34,296 nucleotides of DNA from IMG/VR virus record IMGVR_UViG_3300033150_002936, positions 1 through 34,296 of that record. One strand, 5' to 3'. Shown here piece by piece: positions 17,481 through 24,432 of the stretch; the stretch's first letter is position 1, and each line of letters starts with the position of its first letter. This DNA is from a virus. Below the pieces are notes generated by a model. That model was not told the origin of the DNA. It ran no database searches and saw only the letters and a list, made by a program, of their open reading frames with translations. Position numbers and translations under genes: made by a program.

Positions 17481-18194
17481 CTATATTTCAATTGCAATAA
17501 AAATCTTATCTTCAAATTCATTTTTATTTAATTTGCCTTCAATTTGAATATTTATTTCATTTATTAGTTGGGAATTTTCATATAACATTTCAATTGTTTC
17601 TGCGGGCAGAAAAGCATTTAAAACAGAAACTCCCATAGACCATCTGATTGCAATATCTGCGGCGTTTCCTGGTTCATAAGTGCTATTATCGGAAATATTA
17701 TTTAATTTTATAGGAATATACTGAAAATTTTCATTGCTTTTTAATATCAAATATCTAATTTCTCCATTATTAAATTCTCTTAATAAAGTATAAATTATAT
17801 AATCTATATCGCTTTTAAATTCTGCCCAAATGTCAATAGAATAATTTACAGAGTAAGCTTTTAATTTCGAAAAGTTATAAGACCTTAATAAATCTGGTTT
17901 TCCAGAAGGAAGGTAATAAAATTTATGAAATCGTAAAAAGGACGGAATATTCATTTCTGGCAAGGGGTCAATTCCTGTAATATATGCTCCTATTATAGGA
18001 ACATTAATTCTTTCATTGCTAGGCAAATAATTTATGCGAGCAAAAACTCTTTCAGGATTTCCATAGATAACATTTACTTTTTGAGCAGCGCTTTTTCTTC
18101 TGTATAAAGGGTCAAGAGTTTTTAGCCAAGTCAGAATTGCCTGTGAATAAATTTTAAATAAGCTATAATTTATTGTTCCATTTTCTTTTTCCAT
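17481..18194 (-). CDS. Putative tail completion / sheath terminator protein
   Basis: The 237-residue protein shows NVPIIGAYITGIDPLPEMNI near 64-83, then YSVNYSIDIWAEFKSDIDYI and IYTLLREFN near 115-143. C-terminal repeats of strands follow (AIRWSMGVSVLNAFLPAET). A 'pv.y.vdi.s....d...l...l..ef' core is what tail terminator proteins such as T4 gp15 and gp3 look like, and the gene sits just before sheath, where gp15 sits in T4. This is the first gene of the minus-strand tail module after the plus-strand island. The ribosome site is weak (AAAGG) and an AAAGTTAAATAAAG box lies within 20 bases of the start. Assignment is by pattern and order. Confidence 0.55.
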   Translation of the reverse strand: MEKENGTINYSLFKIYSQAILTWLKTLDPLYRRKSAAQKVNVIYGNPERVFARINYLPSNERINVPIIGAYITGIDPLPEMNIPSFLRFHKFYYLPSGKPDLLRSYNFSKLKAYSVNYSIDIWAEFKSDIDYIIYTLLREFNNGEIRYLILKSNENFQYIPIKLNNISDNSTYEPGNAADIAIRWSMGVSVLNAFLPAETIEMLYENSQLINEINIQIEGKLNKNEFEDKIFIAIEI

Positions 18195-18284
18195 TATACC
18201 TTTATTTAACTTTAATAATTTTGAAAATGGATTTTCATAAAAGCATATTATATTAAAGATAGAGTCTATTTTAAGGAGAATTAA
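18195..18284. promoter_or_regulatory. Divergent intergenic region with candidate promoters
   Basis: These 90 bases separate the divergently transcribed tail module and plus-strand island. On the plus strand TATATT (18249-18254) is preceded by GGATTTTC...GCAT, which resembles the two clearer island promoters, and by a TTGAAA at 18221-18226 at poor spacing. On the minus strand lie the AAAGTTAAATAAAG box (18201-18213) and a TATAAT (18247-18252). Exact elements are uncertain; that promoters exist here follows from gene orientation. Confidence 0.5.
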
Positions 18285-18596
18285 ATGATAACACTTTTAA
18301 TTATTCTTTTTGTAATTTCTTTAATTGTTTCAATTACTTCTTTTGTTATTAGTTTATCATTATATATTAAATTTGCATCATTAGAAAAATCAATTCTTGA
18401 CAATTTTCAACTTATTCAAAAAGTAAATGATTTAGCTCTTGGAAATATGGGGGCAATTAATCAGTTGTTTGAATTATTAAAATATAAAATAAATTCTATT
18501 GTTCAAAATCTTTTTAATTTCATAAGTGGAGAAGGAGATTTCTCCTTAACTTCTTTCTCTAAAAAGAAAAAGAAGAAAAAAAATGAAGTTAATTGA
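18285..18596 (+). CDS. Small membrane protein with lysine-rich tail
   Basis: The 103-residue protein begins with one long hydrophobic segment (residues 2-30, LLIILFVISLIVSITSFVIS in its core). A helical region follows, then a C-terminus with eight nearly continuous lysines (FSKKKKKKKNEVN). The design suggests an inner-membrane anchor with an exposed basic tail; it has no cleavage site typical of a secreted protein. The ribosome site AAGGAGAA is strong. It is the first gene of the plus-strand island, facing away from the tail module. Possible roles include a membrane-acting early protein, a spanin/holin-like factor or an exclusion protein; the sequence does not decide. Confidence 0.65.
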   Translation: MITLLIILFVISLIVSITSFVISLSLYIKFASLEKSILDNFQLIQKVNDLALGNMGAINQLFELLKYKINSIVQNLFNFISGEGDFSLTSFSKKKKKKKNEVN

Positions 18597-18607
18597 GGAA
18601 ATGAAAA

Positions 18608-19666
18608 ATGATAAAAATTAAAAAAAGAAAAGAAATATTAAATGTTAAATCTTTTATAGAGAAAAAAATTAATAAACTAATTAAAAAAGATGAAAAATTA
18701 ATTTTTCTAACTCTTTTCGGTTCTCATCTTTACGGAACTGCTACAAAAACATCAGATATAGATATTAAAGGAATTTTTCTTCCAAGCAAAAGAGATTTAA
18801 TTCTTAATAAAGCTTCTCATCATAAAAATTTTTCTACAAATACAGTAGATAAAAACACAAAAGAAGATGTTGATATAGAACTTTTTTCTATTCATAAATT
18901 TTTAGAAAAAATCTGCGCAGGAGATGCTGTTAACACAGATTTGTTTTTTGCTTTATTTTCAAGCTTTGCTTCTCTTGATTCTTTTTCTTTATATAAAAAT
19001 GAAAAAATCTGCAAGAAGATATTAGAAATTAAAGATTTTATTATTTCAACCAATATGAGAGGATATGTCGGTTTTTCTTTGTCTCAAATTCGCAGATATT
19101 CTCAAAAATCCGAAAAAGCATTTGTATTAAAAGAATTTATAAAAATATTAAATTCTCTTGATGGTGTAGATTTTGAAAAAATTGAAAATCTTCCTTATAA
19201 AAAATGGATTTATTGTCTTAAAACTACTTATCCTCAAATTAAAGAATATATCAATGAGAGAAAAATAAACGGAAGAATTTATATAGAAATTACTTCTAAA
19301 AAATATGATACAAATATTCGCTTAAAAGATTTTAAAATTTTAATTAACGATTTATATAACCGATTTGGGGAAAGAGCAAAGAAAAATATTACAGACTGGA
19401 AAAGTTTAACGCACGGATATAGAACAGTATGGCAATGTCTTTATATCTTGCAAAACAAACATCTTTTATTTCCTTTGCCAAAGAAAGTTTGTTCCCATCT
19501 TCTAATGATAAAAAACGGAAAAATTTCTAAAGAGAAAGTTGTCTCAGAAATAGAAAAAATAATTGAAAAAATAGACAAAATAATAGAAACTCGCAAATAC
19601 AAAATTGCAAAAAAACCAAAAATTTCAAAAGTAGAAGAATTAATTATAAAATTATATGAACATTAA
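18608..19666 (+). CDS. RlaP/YcgL-type nucleotidyltransferase (DNA polymerase beta superfamily)
   Basis: Residues 34-60 read LTLFGSHLYGTATKTSDIDI then KGIFLPS. The GS at 38-39 and the acidic pair D50/D52 are the metal-binding nucleotidyltransferase core, and GSHxYG...SDxDxKG is the signature of the COG3541/RlaP family. Members are thought to act in RNA repair or nucleotide transfer to RNA. A third acidic residue is probably in the stretch EDVDIELFSIHKF (near 80-92). The 352-residue length is usual. The remainder is helical and basic. The start ATG follows GAGG by about 9 bases. It overlaps the next gene by 11 bases, so the two are coupled. Confidence 0.8.
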   Translation: MIKIKKRKEILNVKSFIEKKINKLIKKDEKLIFLTLFGSHLYGTATKTSDIDIKGIFLPSKRDLILNKASHHKNFSTNTVDKNTKEDVDIELFSIHKFLEKICAGDAVNTDLFFALFSSFASLDSFSLYKNEKICKKILEIKDFIISTNMRGYVGFSLSQIRRYSQKSEKAFVLKEFIKILNSLDGVDFEKIENLPYKKWIYCLKTTYPQIKEYINERKINGRIYIEITSKKYDTNIRLKDFKILINDLYNRFGERAKKNITDWKSLTHGYRTVWQCLYILQNKHLLFPLPKKVCSHLLMIKNGKISKEKVVSEIEKIIEKIDKIIETRKYKIAKKPKISKVEELIIKLYEH

Positions 19667-20324
19667 TGTTGTAGAAAATGATGAGAGTTTTTTGAAACTT
19701 TTTGCTGAAAGAAAATTCTCCAGTTTAACAAAGAAAGAGAAAGAAGAATTAAATCAAAGAGTTAAAAAAGACATTTGTGAAATAATAAATGCTTATTTTT
19801 CTGCCTATGAGAAAAACTGGTTTTCTATGAATGTAAGAATTGGGAAAAATCTTCATTATTTTCGAGCATTTTGTAAAAAAGTTATTAGTCAAATTCCTCA
19901 ATTATTTTCTATTAAGATTCCTCAAACAAGATTTATAGACAGTTATCTTATAGTAAAAAATAAATTGATATGTTTTACAGAACACATATATAGATATAAT
20001 ATACTTTCCTATTCTCAAGCAAATATATTTTTGGGTATATTAGTTTCCCATTTTCTGGTAAGAGATAATTATGGAAATGCTAAATTAGAATATTCATTAT
20101 TTCCATATATTCCTGAAGATGATTTTTTAATCTACAAAATGTATAATAATTTTTTTATTGAACTTGTTAAACCCAACCCGCCAAAATTTTCTTCTTTTAA
20201 TCTTTCGTTTATTATTAAAACTATAAACTTCTTTCTTTATAATGGGTTTATTACTTTTAAAGATTTTATGGAAACTGGCAGACTAATACAAGATTTAATT
20301 GGATTGGGCAAAGAAATAATTTGA
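19656..20324 (+). CDS. Uncharacterised protein in the RlaP operon
   Basis: I do not recognise this 222-residue protein. It is rich in Phe, Ile, Asn and Tyr, with an N-terminal charged helix (about 20-50) and hydrophobic stretches such as YSQANIFLGILVSHFLV (about 122-138). None is long enough to be a clear membrane segment. It overlaps the nucleotidyltransferase gene by 11 bases at its start, suggesting shared translation and perhaps shared function. Its TGA stop is embedded in the -35-like TTGATT of the next candidate promoter. Other proteins of the family, if any, were not recognised. Confidence 0.6.
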   Translation: MNINVVENDESFLKLFAERKFSSLTKKEKEELNQRVKKDICEIINAYFSAYEKNWFSMNVRIGKNLHYFRAFCKKVISQIPQLFSIKIPQTRFIDSYLIVKNKLICFTEHIYRYNILSYSQANIFLGILVSHFLVRDNYGNAKLEYSLFPYIPEDDFLIYKMYNNFFIELVKPNPPKFSSFNLSFIIKTINFFLYNGFITFKDFMETGRLIQDLIGLGKEII

Positions 20325-20348
20325 TTTTCTTTTGCATTTTTCTATCTT
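20321..20348 (+). promoter_or_regulatory. Candidate promoter TTGATT-N16-TATCTT
   Basis: TTGATT at 20321-20326 and TATCTT at 20343-20348 are separated by 16 bases and sit 36 bases before the start at 20384. The same architecture with a shared GATTTTCTTTTGCAT core occurs at 22532-22559. The TTGATT includes the TGA stop of the gene before. Two near-identical copies at the same distance from a start make a promoter likely. Confidence 0.55.
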
Positions 20349-20383
20349 CTTCTACAGAAGAATTTCTAAAAAGGAATTTTAAA

Positions 20384-21817
20384 ATGAAAGCAAATAAAAT
20401 AAAAGAACAATTGGTCTTTATAAAAAATGATGAACAATATGAGAAATTAAAAAATAATGAATTATTTATTTCTGCAATTAAGAAATTAGAAAAATATCAT
20501 TATAATCTGAAAGTTTTAGATAAAAAAGAGCAGATGAGTATTTTGTCTTCTTTTAGAAAAATTAATGAAATAGTTAGAAATTACAAACTTGTAAAAGAAA
20601 AAATTGCTTATGGCGGTTCTCATTGTGATTTATGTGGAATAGAAATTATTTATGAATTTTACCTTCAAAATATTCATACAAAAAAACAAATTAAAGTTGG
20701 CTCGGAATGTATAATAAAATATCCAGTGAGAGTGAAAAATTATGATACATTAGAAGAGATAAAAAGATATATTTTAAGTAGAAAGCAAGAGATGACAGTT
20801 GTTTATAGATGGTATCTCTGGGAACAAACTCCTGAATATAAAAATTTAGATTTAGTTCAAAGATATTATTCTTTTCTTTCTTCTTTATGGAGAAATATTG
20901 ATTCTTACATTATAATAATTAAAGAAAAAGGATATACACTTGAAGAAATGGAAAGGATTCTAATTTCACATCTTATTTCAAATAATTACGAAACCAGAAA
21001 GATATTTGAAAAAGATTTTCCAAAAGTTGTTAGAGTTTTAAATCATTGGTCATCAGATAAAAAAAGAAAAGAAGAAGCAATTAATAGAATAATTGCTAAA
21101 TTAAAAGAAGATAATATTTCAAAGACACACAAATTTAACTTGTTCTATCCTTACAAAAAAGATTATAAGAAAATTTCTTTTGAAATATATCAAAATAATA
21201 TATCTTTATCAATTAAATGGGAAAATATAGAAAAAGAGACAATAAAAGAAAACCTTTGTTTCTCTTATTGGGATTTAATTGGCAAAAAAATTTATAATAG
21301 TTTAAAAACTATAAATTGGAAAATTAAAAATCTTGAAAAAGACAGAGACATTAATAAAATTCCACACATTAAAAAAATGGCAAGGATAATCCTAAAAAAT
21401 AAAGAAACAATTAATAAAATTATGTGCCTGATTTATTCTCACTATTTATCATTATACAACAATTTAATGGAAATTTTGCCAGAATTAGAAAAAGAAGAAA
21501 TTGAAAGAGAAAAGAAAAGACAAGAGAAAATATTACAAGAAATATCAAAAGAAGCGAAAGATAGAAAATGTGGTGTCTTAAAATTAGATAATGTTTACAT
21601 AGATAAAATTAAAAAAGAAGAAATAAGATATTCTAAAGAATATGAAACTTATAAAGCAATACTAATTAAAAAATATTTTATAGAAAAAAATTACTCAGTC
21701 TCTATCTGGTTGCCAAAATCTCAAATCAGAGAATATCCTGAATATAATGTGGTTTTAGTTCCTTATTGGCTTTTAAAGAAAAATGGAATAAGTTTAGAAC
21801 TGGCAAGAGAAAAATAA
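20384..21817 (+). CDS. Uncharacterised zinc-ribbon-like protein
   Basis: The 477-residue protein has HCDLCGIEIIYEFYLQN near 80-96 and VGSEC near 105-109. The spacing C81-x2-C84...C109 with preceding H80 resembles a 'CxxCG...vG..C' zinc module found in uncharacterised phage proteins. Residues about 230-400 are basic helices, and the stretch 370-410 is strongly charged coiled coil with ELEKEEIEREKKRQEKI. A reading frame begins with TTG at 20321, but I choose ATG at 20384. It has an AAAAGGAA ribosome site, and the 21 extra residues read like the promoter region. Zinc and nucleic-acid binding are inferred. Confidence 0.6.
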   Translation: MKANKIKEQLVFIKNDEQYEKLKNNELFISAIKKLEKYHYNLKVLDKKEQMSILSSFRKINEIVRNYKLVKEKIAYGGSHCDLCGIEIIYEFYLQNIHTKKQIKVGSECIIKYPVRVKNYDTLEEIKRYILSRKQEMTVVYRWYLWEQTPEYKNLDLVQRYYSFLSSLWRNIDSYIIIIKEKGYTLEEMERILISHLISNNYETRKIFEKDFPKVVRVLNHWSSDKKRKEEAINRIIAKLKEDNISKTHKFNLFYPYKKDYKKISFEIYQNNISLSIKWENIEKETIKENLCFSYWDLIGKKIYNSLKTINWKIKNLEKDRDINKIPHIKKMARIILKNKETINKIMCLIYSHYLSLYNNLMEILPELEKEEIEREKKRQEKILQEISKEAKDRKCGVLKLDNVYIDKIKKEEIRYSKEYETYKAILIKKYFIEKNYSVSIWLPKSQIREYPEYNVVLVPYWLLKKNGISLELAREK

Positions 21818-21818
21818 A

Positions 21819-22535
21819 ATGTCAAGTCTTAACAAAATATTACTATCCACTCTTATAAGAAACCTTTTTAATTATTACAAATCAATCGGAAGAGATATTA
21901 AAAAGAATGAGGAAAAAATCTGCATTTATATAAATTTAACATCACTTTTTTTGAAAAGAGTTAAAGAAAATGATTATAATTTCCTTGCAGAAATGATAAT
22001 GAAAGATATTATTTTTACTATACAATCTTATTTAAAAAAATATATAGATGATAAATATATTTTACAGGAAATAATTGACAAAACTTTTTTTATAGATGAA
22101 AAAGATATTAGCGATTTTTTAAAAAACAATCTTTTGCCTTTCAAAAGATTTTATTTCTATTATCAATATGACGAACATTCTTCTTTCGCCATAAAAAATC
22201 TGTTAATTTGTCGGAGATTTAAAAAAGAATTTGGCACAAATGACAATAAATATTATTTTGGGGGAATTCTTCAAAAAAAACTTCTTGAGGATTGGGGGTT
22301 TAAATATAAGTCTGTTTATAATAAAATACTAAATATTATTTTTGCGGAAGAATCAAACAAGAAAAAATCAATTCCTCAACATCTTTCTTTTAAAGAAATT
22401 ATATCATTAATCAAAAACGAAAACTCAAAAATTTTATCCGATAAAGAAAAAGAAGAAATGATTAAAGATTTAAAAGAAAATTATAGAGTATTTGATTTTA
22501 AAAAATTTGTTTTCGGAATTTTAGAGAACTATTGA
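21819..22535 (+). CDS. Uncharacterised helical protein
   Basis: The product has 238 residues, mostly helical, with no motif I recognise. It begins MSSLNKILLSTLIRNLFNYY and ends with a Lys/Glu-rich helix then FDFKKFVFGILENY. The start ATG is one base after the TAA of the preceding gene, so the pair is probably translationally coupled; the ribosome site is poor. Its TGA stop is embedded in the TTGATT of the next promoter. Codon use and composition are the same as its neighbours. No function can be proposed. Confidence 0.6.
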   Translation: MSSLNKILLSTLIRNLFNYYKSIGRDIKKNEEKICIYINLTSLFLKRVKENDYNFLAEMIMKDIIFTIQSYLKKYIDDKYILQEIIDKTFFIDEKDISDFLKNNLLPFKRFYFYYQYDEHSSFAIKNLLICRRFKKEFGTNDNKYYFGGILQKKLLEDWGFKYKSVYNKILNIIFAEESNKKKSIPQHLSFKEIISLIKNENSKILSDKEKEEMIKDLKENYRVFDFKKFVFGILENY

Positions 22536-22559
22536 TTTTCTTTTGCATTTTTTTATATT
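22532..22559 (+). promoter_or_regulatory. Candidate promoter TTGATT-N16-TATATT
   Basis: TTGATT at 22532-22537, 16 bases, then TATATT at 22554-22559, 39 bases before the AAA+ ATPase start. The spacer shares TTCTTTTGCATTTTT with the promoter at 20321. Close match to a sigma70-type promoter. The TGA of the previous gene lies in the -35 box. Confidence 0.6.
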
Positions 22560-22597
22560 TAATTGAATAAATTTTTAAAAGAAAGGAAAGAAAAAAA

Positions 22598-23851
22598 ATG
22601 AAAGAAAACTATCCTGTCTTAACCGTAAATGAATTAAAGGAAGTTTTAAAGAAATATTTTATAAATCCAAATTTGCCCCAAACAGAAACTCAGACAATTC
22701 CTTTAATTTGGGGTCTTCCTGGCATTGGGAAATCTTACATTATTTACGAAATTGCAAAAGAATTAAATGGAATAGTAATTCCTTATTTTGCATCGGGAGA
22801 AGATGAAACAGAGATAAGGGGAATTCCTGTTCCAGTAGAAAAAGAAAATGTTGTAAAATATATGCCATTAGAACACCAGAAATTTCCCAAAGATAAAATA
22901 GTAATTTGGTTCTGGGATGAAATAAATAGAGCCAGACCAGAAGTTATTCAGGCATTGTTTTCTATTCTCTCAACTTTTCCAAGAAGAATAGGAACACATA
23001 TAATTCCGCCAAATGTTTATATAGTATTATCTGCAAACGAGGGAGACGCTGATAGCACTCTTGTTACAGATTTTAACGACGCGAGTTTTTACAATAAACT
23101 TTCTCATATAAAAGTAAAGTTTAACAAAAAAGAATATTTAAGCTATCTCTCAATGAAATATAACTTACTTGATACAAAATCTAAAAAGACAAATCTTCAA
23201 ATAGCAGCAGAAAGAGTGGTTAATTTTCTTTCTTATAGAAACCAGAGCGATTTTCTGACTATACCTGATAATCCTTCCCGAAAAAAGTCCTATCCAACAC
23301 CAAGGACAATTGAAAGATTTATTCTTACATTTAGAGACCCTATCGCAAAATACAATCCCAATTCTTCTGATAGTGAAAAAATAAAAGAAGAAATTCTATT
23401 AGGAGCTTGTTTGGTGGGAAATAGCTGGGTTGCAGATTTTACAATTTGGATGAAAGAGAATTTAAATAAAAGCAGAGATGATATAAATATTTACGATATT
23501 TATAACAATTCATTAGATGACGATAATATATTCAATGAACTACAGGAAAGAATTAAAAAACTTGATTCTGATAGAGTATTAAAATTGTCTGCTGAAATAA
23601 AAGATTTATTTAATGATGAAGAATATGACGATTTAAGAAAAAACATAGATGAGAGAAAGCTATTAGTTTTCGCCAAGATAATTAATAGACTTCCTCTTGA
23701 TAGCAAGAAAGGATTGATTACCGAATTGGTAGAAATCCCACAGTTTGTAAATATTTCTGATGAATTAAGCTCTGATAAAGATTCAGAGCTTGCAAAATTG
23801 TTGGAAAGTTTTATACAAATTTTAACTCCTGTCAGCGAAAGTAATTCTTAA
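22598..23851 (+). CDS. MoxR-type AAA+ ATPase
   Basis: The 417-residue protein has Walker A GLPGIGKS at 39-46 and Walker B IVIWFWDEIN at 101-110 (D107, E108). A sensor-1-like NEG lies in VLSANEGDAD near 144-151, and 'F...NPSRKKSYPTPRTIERF' forms a later arginine-rich segment. This is the MoxR/RavA-type core that powers remodelling of partner proteins, usually together with a VWA-domain protein. Here such a VWA gene lies 1.2 kb downstream in the same operon. The ribosome site is GAAAGGAAAG. The C-terminal 120 residues are acidic helices. The partner substrate is unknown. Confidence 0.88.
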   Translation: MKENYPVLTVNELKEVLKKYFINPNLPQTETQTIPLIWGLPGIGKSYIIYEIAKELNGIVIPYFASGEDETEIRGIPVPVEKENVVKYMPLEHQKFPKDKIVIWFWDEINRARPEVIQALFSILSTFPRRIGTHIIPPNVYIVLSANEGDADSTLVTDFNDASFYNKLSHIKVKFNKKEYLSYLSMKYNLLDTKSKKTNLQIAAERVVNFLSYRNQSDFLTIPDNPSRKKSYPTPRTIERFILTFRDPIAKYNPNSSDSEKIKEEILLGACLVGNSWVADFTIWMKENLNKSRDDINIYDIYNNSLDDDNIFNELQERIKKLDSDRVLKLSAEIKDLFNDEEYDDLRKNIDERKLLVFAKIINRLPLDSKKGLITELVEIPQFVNISDELSSDKDSELAKLLESFIQILTPVSESNS

Positions 23852-23889
23852 AAAGACAGAAAATTATTAAAGAAAGGAGATAAAAAATT

Positions 23890-24372
23890 ATGAAAAAAGA
23901 AAAATTCAAAACACACGGAAAAAATAGAGAAATGTTAAAGAAATTAAAAAAAGATTTAAAAGAAACAATAGAAGAATTTTTAACAACTAAAAATGAAAAA
24001 AGAAAAGAAGAATTAAAGGAAAAGATTGGCAAATTGTTTTTAAAATTATCTGAATTGGCAACTATTAGATACAATTGGAACAAATATAATACCTATGCCA
24101 GATATGTAGATGTCGATGATATAAAGGGAGAGGTGGCTCTGGGATTGTGGACAATTATTGCAGAAAAGAAATTTGATTTGAAAAGATTGAAGACAGAAAA
24201 TTCCATTTATAACTTTTTAATGATGTCTGCAAATAATTTGGCAAAATATCAAATAAGAAAAATATTGACAAAAGAAAATAAAATTAGATTTATTTCTCTG
24301 GAAAGATTTAAAGAAATTTATCCCAATGGGTTTAAATGCACAGATATTTTTACACGAGAAGAATTTTCTTGA
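23890..24372 (+). CDS. Putative late sigma factor, T4 gp55-like (region-2-like)
   Basis: The 160-residue protein begins with a Lys/Glu coiled coil (1-50). It then shows the region-2-like core: YNWNKYNTY near 61-69, DVDDIKGEVALGLWTIIAE near 74-92, KKFDLKRLKTENSIYNFLMM near 93-112, and LAKYQIRKILTKEN to 130. T4 gp55 has the same order: aromatic/basic start, acidic 'D.i.dg', then 'FD..k..N...Y......af..rI.ke'. gp55 directs host RNA polymerase to TATAAATA late promoters. No region 4 is present, as in gp55. An AAAGGAGAT ribosome site precedes the start. It lies between the AAA+ and VWA genes. The call is by motif order and is not certain. Confidence 0.65.
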   Translation: MKKEKFKTHGKNREMLKKLKKDLKETIEEFLTTKNEKRKEELKEKIGKLFLKLSELATIRYNWNKYNTYARYVDVDDIKGEVALGLWTIIAEKKFDLKRLKTENSIYNFLMMSANNLAKYQIRKILTKENKIRFISLERFKEIYPNGFKCTDIFTREEFS

Positions 24373-24401
24373 TTTTAAATTGCAATTTATTTTTTTTTTT
24401 A
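24369..24401 (+). other. AT-palindrome and T11 run with promoter-like TTGATT
   Basis: TTGATT at 24369-24374 contains the TGA stop of the sigma-like gene, as at the other two sites. It is followed by the perfect palindrome TAAATTGCAATTTA (24376-24389) and a run of 11 T. No -10 box of the other promoters is present. It could be a weak terminator, an operator, or a decayed promoter 30-60 bases before the VWA gene. Confidence 0.35.
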
Positions 24402-24432
24402 AACAAAAAAGGAAGAGAAGAAAGGAAGAAAA

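Noticed and set aside
20321-20383. TTG start for the zinc-ribbon-like gene
   Set aside because: The extra peptide covers the candidate promoter and lacks a ribosome site; ATG 20384 has one.
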